Translations under genes and position numbers: made by a program | Notes under the pieces: model-generated | Seen by the model: the letters and a program-made list of their open reading frames with translations, nothing else | Database searches by the model: none | What the model was told of the DNA's origin: nothing | Assembly: GCA_963575745.1 (NCBI GenBank) | Contig: CAUYUJ010002079.1 | Span: 1 to 64,000 of the forward strand | DNA length: 64,000 nucleotides | From: Prorocentrum cordatum | Taxonomy: Eukaryota; Sar; Dinophyceae; Prorocentrales; Prorocentraceae | Reading direction: 5' to 3' | Part shown: in pieces, positions 19,111 through 27,782 of the stretch | Layout of the letters: each line of letters starts with the position of its first letter | Numbering within the stretch: position 1 is the first letter of the stretch

Positions 19111-21945
19111 TTACTTGTTACGCACACCTATATGTATCCATACGCCACAGGCGCTTCCGCGGCTGCATGCACCCCCATCAAAGCCAGCTTTGATAAGGCA
19201 AGGAGTAAAACACTGAGATTCGAAATCACTGAGGTAAAAGAAATCGGCGTACACATGGCCCTGGCGGGCCTGATGAGTCAGCAAGTCAGCCCTTTGGTTC
19301 CATTCCCGAAAAGAATGAGAGAAGAAATCAAGGCCAGCCTCTGGAGGCCTCACCGAGTATATATCCTGCATCTCGTCCAGCTTATTTATCAGCGTCTCTA
19401 TCCTTCTCTGATATACCTGAGCTAATACCTTCAATTTCCCACAGAGCCAGTTGATCACAAGCAGTGAGTCCCCCTGGATGTCCAATGGTATCCAACCCGT
19501 TTCGAGGTCCCATTGTGCACAACGCATGTTATGCAGCACGATACGTTTGCTAAGTCGTTCCCTATATGCTGGTGTGTCCTCCCGATCCTGACCGATATGA
19601 ACCCCTCCATCCTCATCCATATTCAAGAACACAGGCACCCCCGAAGACGCCAGGCCTTTGCATTTCTTCTGGAAATACTTCAACATACTACTAGAACAAA
19701 CATGTGCAGCAAAATCCATGAAATGTCCAAAGCTTCCAACAAAGGACTCCCACCAGGATAAGCCATAAAACGATTCCAAAGAATAACACCATGAACGAAG
19801 TCCTACACTCTCCTGCCCCCCACGATGTCGTTTCAGCGAGCTGGCCTCCTTCAATTTCCCCCAACATCTGAGAGCCTCGCTTGAATCCGTTCTCGTTCTA
19901 TCCCACAGCCGGCCAAACGCCAGGCATGAGAAACGAGAATCTCTCCAAGCTCTTGCCGAATTCGCCTCCAGCGCCTCCTGATCCGCGAGCAGCCTCTGGG
20001 CAAAACCACACACGTCGACTGCCCACATCCAGTGCACTCTGAGGAACTTCTGTACAATACTCACATACTGTGCATCAAGAAATTTCTGCCTCGCCCGTTC
20101 ATATCTCCTCGCATTCCACTCCTGATAACTTTCCCCCTCCCTCCGTACAGAGCGACACATGACAGCCAGGCATTTACCCTCAAAGATAAGAAGGGCACTC
20201 AATGAATAAGAATCAACCGTACATCCTTCTGCAGCGTAAGGAACAATACTCTGAACCCTCTGCGCATACCTCTCATACTTATCGTTCAGCGGAATGGCCG
20301 TGGAGCGGAAGAGAGAAGCCTGGCCCCAGAACGCCCTTCGAGCGGAGTCAATACTAGCATCCAAATCTGGATGCTCATTCACATGTAGTTCAGAACAAAT
20401 GTGAGCCCCAAGTACCTCCATCTCCGCCACTCTTCTGAAACGGTACACTCCAGAGCCTTCCAACCCAATCGAAAGAACAAGATCAGCAGTTCGTAGTATT
20501 TCCCCGTCCGCATCACGCGGAAGAGCAGCACCAAACACCATATACAATAGACTGGACTCCTTCCATCTCATACCATAATCATGTAAGTGTGTAGTTAGAC
20601 CGCGTAACATGCGCGCGAGTTCTTCCCGACTCCAAGCCAGAACGTAGCAGTTGTCAGCCCAGAGGAAGTGATTAATAACCGAAACACAGCTAGTCGAGGT
20701 AGTAGCGAATTCAATACGATAACCTAGCCCTAGCACGTCCCATTCTCGAATCGTGGAACTCCACATAGCGGCAACAATAAGATTGAAAGCCAATGGGCCC
20801 TCAGGCCCCCGCGTCCGAATACACTTGTCCCACTTCACCTCCAAAACCTCAATCCCATCATAATAGACAGTGCCTACACACTCACACAGGGGGTTAAGTA
20901 GAGCATACTGTAAGTACAAGGGCACATTTGCATGATCCAACCCACACCTGACAATGGCCACCGTGCAATGGTCGAACGCCTGGAGGACATCAGCGTTCGC
21001 CAAGTGCGCCGTTTCCCCTTTTCCCCAGTTAGCAGCATGTTGACCTATATGTTTGAGACTAGCCGTGATTTCGCGTGCACGACGATGTTCCTGGAAACCA
21101 TGCAACCCAATCTGACGAAAAACACCGTTTCTCTCGACATGACCCTCAACCAGGAGAACAATACAGGAACTGAACCATCTGGAAACCGCAGTCTGCATAC
21201 AAAGCAAACGACCGTCTTTTAACTTCGCAATCCCTGGAATCTTGGGCATAAAAGAGATGAGGATCTGACGCCACAACTGCGGATAAGGAGTCATGAGCTT
21301 GATGATGTTATCGAACAACTTCTGGATCGATCTGAGAGCACACCACGGCAAACTCCTGAGAATCTCGCACGGTATCCCATCTGGCCCAGTAGCCCTCTGG
21401 GTCTTCAGCCGAGCCCGTGCTCTGAGAAGCAGCGCCATACTAATTCCCACAACTGATGTGGATCGTACCTCATGTTCAGCCCTCATCCTGATCTCCTCCA
21501 TCATAGTGTAAGTGGAATTGCGTACACCCTCCGACGACACCTTGAAACGAACAAACTTGTCGATCCCCTCCTTCAACTCCTCACGATCCTCCGTCTCCCT
21601 CCCATCTACCACCACATGTTTGATAGTATATATGACCTTTCGTTTTGTTGGGGGGCATCTGCAAGTAATCATATCACGTCGATAACTTCTGCGTAGACGA
21701 TTGGCTTCATTCTTTAACCTCCTCAACCTCTGAACCTCCTCCTTCGGACACATGTGAACCTCCTCCTCGGCCCTAGTGAGCTGCACCGGCCTGGACGGCT
21801 CCTTTGGTCTCCCCGCCCGCGTGGTGGAGAAATCCACCGCAGGCGACACGCACGCCTCCAGCATAGTACTCTGCAAGCACTCGGAACTGAGCACAGACGG
21901 ACACCCCGAACGAGCGAAGGTCGCACCGCCTAGATTCATATCCAC
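19111..21945 (-). CDS. Retrotransposon RT2 ORF2, reverse transcriptase and RNase H-like part
   Basis: 944-codon frame. RT motifs: ATGPDGIPCE (185-194), motif A DVLQAFD with Asp319, motif B RGPEGPLAFN (379-388), motif C LWADN (428-432). The thumb/linker follows, then GDSLLVI (Asp826), REWNQRAD (Asp887), GFDGG (Asp923), and a stop before helix A. Its first ~20 residues continue an upstream frame: the reading GYKCSTWADEH just 5' of the annotated ATG joins to the endonuclease module through a frameshift near 22050-22090. The sequence is roughly 50-60% like RT1 over the fingers and palm, so they are separate subfamilies. Residues 70-92 are Arg/Lys-rich. Confidence 0.85.
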   Translation of the reverse strand: MDMNLGGATFARSGCPSVLSSECLQSTMLEACVSPAVDFSTTRAGRPKEPSRPVQLTRAEEEVHMCPKEEVQRLRRLKNEANRLRRSYRRDMITCRCPPTKRKVIYTIKHVVVDGRETEDREELKEGIDKFVRFKVSSEGVRNSTYTMMEEIRMRAEHEVRSTSVVGISMALLLRARARLKTQRATGPDGIPCEILRSLPWCALRSIQKLFDNIIKLMTPYPQLWRQILISFMPKIPGIAKLKDGRLLCMQTAVSRWFSSCIVLLVEGHVERNGVFRQIGLHGFQEHRRAREITASLKHIGQHAANWGKGETAHLANADVLQAFDHCTVAIVRCGLDHANVPLYLQYALLNPLCECVGTVYYDGIEVLEVKWDKCIRTRGPEGPLAFNLIVAAMWSSTIREWDVLGLGYRIEFATTSTSCVSVINHFLWADNCYVLAWSREELARMLRGLTTHLHDYGMRWKESSLLYMVFGAALPRDADGEILRTADLVLSIGLEGSGVYRFRRVAEMEVLGAHICSELHVNEHPDLDASIDSARRAFWGQASLFRSTAIPLNDKYERYAQRVQSIVPYAAEGCTVDSYSLSALLIFEGKCLAVMCRSVRREGESYQEWNARRYERARQKFLDAQYVSIVQKFLRVHWMWAVDVCGFAQRLLADQEALEANSARAWRDSRFSCLAFGRLWDRTRTDSSEALRCWGKLKEASSLKRHRGGQESVGLRSWCYSLESFYGLSWWESFVGSFGHFMDFAAHVCSSSMLKYFQKKCKGLASSGVPVFLNMDEDGGVHIGQDREDTPAYRERLSKRIVLHNMRCAQWDLETGWIPLDIQGDSLLVINWLCGKLKVLAQVYQRRIETLINKLDEMQDIYSVRPPEAGLDFFSHSFREWNQRADLLTHQARQGHVYADFFYLSDFESQCFTPCLIKAGFDGGACSRGSACGVWIHIGVRNK

Positions 21946-22244
21946 ATGCCGCCGAGCCCGATGCTCATCAGCCCAAGTCGAACACTTGTATCCGACCAGG
22001 GACGGCCTAAAACTTTGACCAGGCTGGGGTCTGGGCGACGAACAATCACTTTCCCAGGGTCCGTGAAACTCGCCGTGATGATTGCGTGATCTGATAATCT
22101 ACCGACCTGCTTCTTACCACCCCTCTTGAAACACCATTTCACCTCCAGATCCGAAAACTCCCAACGGTATGGGACAAGTAGATAATCCAGGACCCTCTTC
22201 GAAGTCAGAAACTTGTTCTCCCCCCACGACTCCCAAGTATGCCT
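21936..22244 (-). pseudogene. RT2 ORF2, end of the endonuclease domain in a shifted frame
   Basis: This frame reads ARRHTWESWG, then DYLLVPYRW and GRLSDHAIITASF, the conserved last blocks of exonuclease-endonuclease-phosphatase (AP-like) domains; the His of SDH is catalytic. It continues the domain of 22205-23458 after a frameshift near 22245. A second frameshift near 22050-22090 leads into the RT frame. Confidence 0.7.
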
Positions 22245-23458
22245 CCTAGCGTTGAAAGTGCGGCGGCCTTCAGTTTCAGTCCATGCGATTCCATGAACTC
22301 TAAGAGCAGCTCCTTCAGCCTCCTCCTCCGATTCCCCCTCTCAATCTGCTGTGTACCATCCCCTCCTCTCTCCCACTTTCTTTCCATACGAGTACCTTCC
22401 TTTCCAGTAGCCTCATACACCTCCCCATTATACATAAACTTGCATCCAGGCGGAATCTCCACATCTGCGTCAAGCAGAACACAAAAGCTGGCCTGAGGAA
22501 ACTTGGTGCGGAGTCCGTCACGAGCACGAGTAATCTGGTCATAGACCTCCGCAGCTATCTCTTCACAATCCTCCACATGACGATCTGGCAAATACGCTGA
22601 AACAATAATGCGTGGTGACTTTTCTGACCCAAAGACGCCGGTAACAAACCTCGTGAAACATGTAAAGAACATACGGACAGCAGCCGCCCAATTCCTGTCG
22701 AAGATGAGGGCCGTTCTACTACGCGAACTAGTTTTGATGCGCCACCCCAGGCGTTCAAATTCACCATGCACAAGGTATTGAGTTTCCTGACATGCAAAGA
22801 GCCCACCACATGCCCTCATATGATGGAGAATCTCAGCACATTTAAAGTGAGCCTCACCTGCTTTGTTCAGGTTCCAGCTCCCCAAACGTATGCCTCGGAT
22901 GAGGCGTCGTAAACGCCACTGCCTACGATTCATCTCCTGAAGTATCGCATCCATGGGGACCGTCAGCGCAGGATATATAGATACAATACGAGCCCATGCG
23001 TCAGCATGTAAAACCCAGGCCCCAGTGGTGTTCGTATATGTCGCAAAGCAAACGGGGCGGAGATTCGGAACAGCTTGAGTCCAAATCTGACTTCTCGGTG
23101 GCCCCATTTCCCCACGGATCTCGATTTGAACATGAGCCGATGTCAAACTACGCCAAGTACCACAGAAACGAGCCACCGCTTTCACAGGATCACGCTTCCA
23201 GGGGGGACACTCCACCAGCGTACGAATCTTTTTGGGGTCAATTGGCGTGTCCATATTTTGAATGAGAACCTCGGCATCTGGATATGTATAACCTGGAGGC
23301 GGAGCGAGACGGTCGGCTGGGTCTTTGCAAACCATGTATGTCCACTTCTTGATTATCCAGCGGGTGTCCCGCGGTGTCCCTTCTTTGAAACCGATCTTCG
23401 CACTTCCGTACATATACCGTCCTCCGTTTAATCGTTCAGTTGTCTTTATCATACGCAT
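22205..23458 (-). CDS. RT2 ORF2 N-terminal part with AP-like endonuclease
   Basis: 417-codon frame. Residues 1-190 have no recognised domain. The endonuclease starts at LGSWNLN (192-198, catalytic Asn) and continues with ACQETQ (222-227, the metal-binding Glu), IIVSAYLPD (284-292) and CVLLDADVE (326-334, at the usual GDFN position with Asn replaced by Asp). The frame is lost shortly before the SDH block, which lies in another frame (see 21936-22244). The enzyme would nick the target DNA to prime reverse transcription, so it is the candidate determinant of the hairpin-loop specificity. The ATG at 23458 overlaps the end of ORF1 by 23 bases. Confidence 0.75.
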   Translation of the reverse strand: MRMIKTTERLNGGRYMYGSAKIGFKEGTPRDTRWIIKKWTYMVCKDPADRLAPPPGYTYPDAEVLIQNMDTPIDPKKIRTLVECPPWKRDPVKAVARFCGTWRSLTSAHVQIEIRGEMGPPRSQIWTQAVPNLRPVCFATYTNTTGAWVLHADAWARIVSIYPALTVPMDAILQEMNRRQWRLRRLIRGIRLGSWNLNKAGEAHFKCAEILHHMRACGGLFACQETQYLVHGEFERLGWRIKTSSRSRTALIFDRNWAAAVRMFFTCFTRFVTGVFGSEKSPRIIVSAYLPDRHVEDCEEIAAEVYDQITRARDGLRTKFPQASFCVLLDADVEIPPGCKFMYNGEVYEATGKEGTRMERKWERGGDGTQQIERGNRRRRLKELLLEFMESHGLKLKAAALSTLGGILGSRGGRTSF

Positions 23459-24419
23459 TCCTTTCCTCCCCCTGAAGTGTTCCTATCATATTCGATATCA
23501 GTTGTGATGCATCCGCCCAGGGTATCATTTGATTTCCCCGACTTACTTGGTTCGACCAATCCGTAACCCACCGTTTGAGTTCAAGATAAGTTGGCGTAAA
23601 CTGGCTCGGTCGATCCTGTTGAACACGAGGGGCCGAACCGCCGCCACCACCAGAGGACCCTCCTGGGCCAACACTTCTCGAGACCGATGCGGCGGGAGGT
23701 CCTGCCAATATTTGTTTAACTTGTTCCTCCAGAATATCTGTCCGTGCACCCGTTTTGTCCATGCGTTCTGTATGTGACCTAAGTGTGTCATCAACTCGTT
23801 TAATGTCCGTCTTCGTCGATTGAACAACATGGATGAGATCCTCATGTGCCTCCTCCGTTTTCCAAACATGCTTCATCATCATTTGATTGAAAGGATCTTT
23901 CTCCTGTGCCAACATCAAATTCCTCTCCTGCTCAATCTCTTGCCCACGAGCGCGTTTAGATCGAGTCTCATTCTCACCCGTCATCTCGGCATCAGCCGCA
24001 GCAGCAACATGAGTCATATTTTCAAGAATACGACCGTCCAGACCGCATTTATCTAACCAATCCTTGTCGTCCTCTCGTTGACGCTTGTTTGATGCAGCCT
24101 CAAGTGCCTGCAAATCTTTCTGGTCCCAAGGTTGGCATTCCTCAAGATAATCGAAATTGACTCTCTCGCCCTGATAATCCTCAGTGGGTACGTCCAGATT
24201 CTTTTGACGGCGAAACCACTCCTCAGTACTTTCTCCCCAATGTTCAAGACCGATCTCTCTCCTCAAGGCCAGCTGGGCCCCAGGGCTGTCGTACGACGTT
24301 GTGTCAACAACAATACAGCGCACAAGAAACTTCCTCAATACCAATAAGAAGAATACAGCGTGCAATACACAGAAAGGTAATGCATGCAGACAAACGGGAA
24401 ACAACAGTACAGCACACAA
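23436..24419 (-). CDS. RT2 ORF1, coiled-coil gag-like protein
   Basis: Open for 327 codons. The first ~40 residues (very hydrophobic, from a repeat-rich leader) are probably not translated, and the real start is uncertain. The rest is acidic and basic, with a predicted coiled coil of heptad-like hydrophobics (about residues 195-245), then a Gly/Ser linker and a conserved-looking tail ending AYDKDN. There is no zinc knuckle. Its place before an endonuclease-RT ORF fits the RNA-binding ORF1 of LINE-type elements. Its stop overlaps the ORF2 start by 23 bases in a different frame. Confidence 0.6.
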   Translation of the reverse strand: MCAVLLFPVCLHALPFCVLHAVFFLLVLRKFLVRCIVVDTTSYDSPGAQLALRREIGLEHWGESTEEWFRRQKNLDVPTEDYQGERVNFDYLEECQPWDQKDLQALEAASNKRQREDDKDWLDKCGLDGRILENMTHVAAAADAEMTGENETRSKRARGQEIEQERNLMLAQEKDPFNQMMMKHVWKTEEAHEDLIHVVQSTKTDIKRVDDTLRSHTERMDKTGARTDILEEQVKQILAGPPAASVSRSVGPGGSSGGGGGSAPRVQQDRPSQFTPTYLELKRWVTDWSNQVSRGNQMIPWADASQLISNMIGTLQGEERNAYDKDN

Positions 24420-24480
24420 GAAACTTCCTCAATACCTAGACGAAAAATTCAGCGTACAATACACAGATGTAATGTATGCA
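24302..24480 (-). repeat. 94-bp direct repeats in the RT2 leader
   Basis: ACAAGAAACTTCCTCAATACC (plus strand) occurs at 24322 and 24416 with similar flanks (CAGCGTGCAATACACAG versus CAGCGTACAATACACAG). Related sequence, CAGCGTACAATACATCGG, occurs near 37850 in a deletion derivative. Tandem leader repeats are common in LINE promoters; a promoter role here is inference. Confidence 0.6.
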
Positions 24481-25380
24481 GACAAAAGACCTCGGGGGAT
24501 CCCAGGATCGCCCAGGCCTCGCGGCCCTTCGTCCAGTCTCAATCCCCGAGGCAGTGGCCCGCTAGAACGTCTGGAGGTTACCCAGGCAGAGACGTTCTTG
24601 AGCCGAGACGTTCTTGAGCCGAGAGACTCGTAGAGCTTCCTTGCCATATACCATCTCCAATGAATTAGCAGAGAACGACTAGTTTTTCAGCCCGAGCGCT
24701 GATAGCAGACTGATCTCAGGCGTCTAGATACATTTCACTAGCGCCCATGATGATTCCCTTCCCATTGCTATACTGAACAGCTCTGTAGCTGATCTGCAGC
24801 ACGAGTCAAACCAAGAAAACAATACCATTGCCAAGAAAGTAGCAGAGCCCGAATAGATGTTGAGCCCTAGGCCCTAATAGCAGACTGAGCTCAGGTGTCT
24901 AGATACTTTCAAATAGCGCGTATGATGATTATATTCCCATTGCTGTGCCCAAGAGCTCTGAAGCTCATCTGCACCTCGAGTTCAGTCAAGAAAACCAAGT
25001 CCATTGCCAGAAAAATAGCAGAGTATGACTAGTTGTTCGGCGTCTGCGCTCATAACAGACCCAAGTAAAGCGTCTAGATACTTCAGACTAGCGCTCGGGA
25101 TGATTGTCTTCTGATTTCTGTGCCGAGGAACTGTCAAGCTTATCTGCAGCTCGAGTTAAGTGAAGAAATTCACCATCGAATACGAATAGTTTTGCGGACC
25201 TAGCTCGAGTAGCAGACTGAGCTCAGAGCTGTGGACGCTTCATGCGCATGCGCCTGATGATTCTGAACCGAGTACGTGCGCGTACCAGCTCTGTAGCTAT
25301 GCTACAGCTCGAGTTCAGTACGGAAAACCGACAGCGTCTGTCAAGATGATAGTTCCGCGGACCTAGCTCGAGTAGCAGAC

Positions 25381-25842
25381 CGAGTTCAGACCTCTATATG
25401 CCTGAACCGATTCCGTGTGCGCACCAGCTCTGTAGCTATCCTGAAACTCGGGTTAAGTACAGAAAACCGACAGCACCTGTCAAGAGAACTCGAAGAGTAC
25501 GAATAGTTTCGCGGACCTAGCTCGAGTAGCAGACCGAGTTCAGACCTCTATATGCCTGAACCGATTCCGTGTGCGCACCAGCTCTGTAGCTATCCTGAAA
25601 CTCGGGTTAAGTACAGAAAACCGACAGCACCTGTCAAGAGAACTCGAAGAGTACGAATAGTTTCGCGGACCTAGCTCGAGTAGCAGACCGAGTTCAGACC
25701 TCTATATGCCTGAACCGATTCCGTGTGCGCACCAGCTCTGTAGCTATCCTGAAACTCGGGTTAAGTACAGAAAACCGACAGCACCTGTCAAGAGAACTCG
25801 AAGAGTACGAATAGTTTCGCGGACCTAGCTCGAGTAGCAGAC
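25381..25842 (+). repeat. Three essentially perfect 154-bp tandem units
   Basis: The segment starting CGAGTTCAGACCTCTATATG recurs at 25381, 25535 and 25689 without visible differences; a further unit starts at 25843. The unit equals the ~178-bp repeat with a deletion around CTTCAGACGAACGCG. The paralogous stretch near 31920-32100 has undeleted, non-amplified units, so this amplification is recent and local. Confidence 0.9.
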
Positions 25843-25940
25843 CGAGTTCAGACCTCTAGATGCTTCAGAGGAATGCGCCTGATGATTCTTTATCGCTTCC
25901 TGTGCGCGCCAGCTCTGTAGCTCTCCTGCAGCTCGAGTTA

Positions 25941-27525
25941 CTGGGCGCCGGCGGTAAACCGTCAACCTTGGTTACCGCCGGGGGACTCGTAGAGCTTCCT
26001 TGCCATATACCATCTCTAAAGAATAAGCAGAGTACGAATAGTTGTTCAGTCCGAGCGTTAATAGCAGACTGATTGCAGCCGTCTAGATACATTCAACTAG
26101 CGCCTCTGATGATTTCCTTCCGATTGCTGTGCAGAACAGCCCTGTAGCTCACCTGCAGCGCGAGTTAGACCAAGAAAACCAATACCGTCTCCAAGAAATT
26201 AGCAGAGCACGAACAGTTGTTCAGCCCGAGCGCTCATAGAAGACTGATTTCAGGGGTCTAGACACTATCAAATAGCGCGCCTCATGATTCTCTTCCGTTT
26301 GATCTGCCTAAGAGCTCGGGAGCTCATCTGCAGTTCCAGCTTAGTCAGAAAAACCATACCATCACCAGGAAAAAAACATAATATGAATAGTTGTCGGCTT
26401 CTGTGCTGAGAACAGACCGAATCCAAGCGTCTGGATACTTCAGACTAGCGCGTCTGATAATTCCCTCCCGATGTATGCGCCAAAGAGCTCTGCAGCTTAG
26501 ATGCAGCTCGACTTTAGGCAAGGAACTCACCATCATCTCGAAAACCATCGGTCGAATACGAATAGTTTCGCAAACCCAGCTCGAGTTGCAGACCGAGTTC
26601 CGACCTCTAGATGCTTCAGACGAACGCGCTTGATGATTCTGACTCGAGTACGTGTGCGCATCTGCTCTGTAGCTATCCTACAGCTCGAGCTCAGTACAGA
26701 AAGCCGACAACAGCTGTCAAGAAAATTCGTACAATACGAATAGTGTTGCGGACCTAGCTCGAGTAGTGGACCGAGTTCAGACCTCTAGATGCTTCAGACG
26801 AACGCGCATGATGATTCTGAATTGGTTACGTGGGCGTACAAGCTATGTAGCTCTCCAACAGTTCGAGCGAAATACAAAAAGCCGAGAGCACCTGTCAACA
26901 AATTTCGTGAATACGAACAATTTCGCGGACCTACCTCGGTTAGTGGACCGAGTTCAGAGCTCTAGATGCTTGAGACGAAAGCGCGTGATGATTCTGAATC
27001 GATTACCTGGGCGCATCAGCCCTGTGGCTCTCCTACAGCTCGAGTTGAGTACCGAAAATCGGCAGCACATGTCAAGAAAATCTGTATAATACGACTAGCT
27101 TCGCGGACCTAGCTCGAGTAGCAGACTGAGTTCAGACCTCTAGATGCTTCATATGAACGCGCCTGATGATTCTGAATCGGTTTCTGTAGATACCAACTCT
27201 GTAGCTCTCCTACAGCTCGAGTTAAGCTCCGAAAACCGACAGCGCCTGTCAAGATGACTCGAAACAACCGATCCCGCCTGGATGCTTTTTGGCAGTAATA
27301 GGTACCCGATCGAGCTGAGATTAAGACGGCGAGCGGGAATAAGATCGAATATCACGGGAGGAAATACTAGATCTCAAACGAATTGAAGGTTTTCGAGAAC
27401 GTAATTTTCAACCGAGCAAAAGTCACCAAAAGGTCCGTCGATATTTTTCTTGCCAACTAGCTCTCCAGCGCGTTCGAATTACTCTTGAGCTTCCAGCAAC
27501 TAGCTAAGGGAAGCTCTACGAGTTA
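25941..27525 (+). mobile_element. Complete type A element (1585 bp)
   Basis: Head CTGGGCGCCGG..., arm ACTCGTAGAGCTTCC, several ~178-bp units, right-end module and GGAAGCTCTACGAGTTA. Excision joins GCTCGAGTTA to AGTACAGAAAACC, the normal internal order of the ~178-bp unit. The same insertion is present at 32215-33800 through segmental duplication. Confidence 0.8.
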
Positions 27526-27782
27526 AGTACAGAAAACCGAGAGCACCTGTCAAGATCACTCGAAACAGCCGATCCCGCCCACATGCTTTTTGGCAGTAGT
27601 AGGTACCCGATCGAGCTGAGATTCAGACGGCGAGCGGGAATAAGATCGAATACCACAAGAAAAAATACTAGATCTCTAACGAGTTGAGGAATTTCGAGAA
27701 CATAATTTTCAACCGAACAAAAGTCAGAAAAAAGTCCGTCGAGATTTGTCTTGCCAACTAGCTCTCCAGCGCGCTGGAATTA

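Larger units (their letters stand above)
18766..24620 (-). mobile_element. Nearly full-length non-LTR retrotransposon RT2
   Basis: About 5.85 kb, sense on the minus strand. From 5' to 3': a leader region with 94-bp direct repeats (24302-24480), ORF1 (23436 to about 24300), ORF2 with endonuclease, RT and RNase H-like parts (18952-23458), a short 3' UTR containing CAGCTTCGCTG, and the tail GCAAAGACGCAACAAAAACC. It sits in the hairpin loop of an A element. The paralogous empty site at 31127-31200 shows that about 10 bp of the head were lost on insertion. Two GGCTCAAG octamers 16 bp apart lie at the extreme 5' end (24597-24620). Confidence 0.75.
17345..27782 (+). mobile_element. Type A element whose hairpin holds the full-length retroelement
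   Basis: Left half-head 17345-17375, then 7.2 kb of retroelement DNA, then the element resumes at 24621 (AGACTCGTAGAGCTTCC). It contains ~178-bp units and a complete nested A element (25941-27525), and continues through its right-end module to 27782. A near-identical paralogue without the retroelement lies at 31127-34058. Confidence 0.7.

Noticed and set aside
25381-25842. CRISPR array
   Set aside because: The direct repeats are contiguous 154-bp units without spacers, in eukaryotic repeat DNA without cas genes. The same applies to the 90- and 107-bp arrays.
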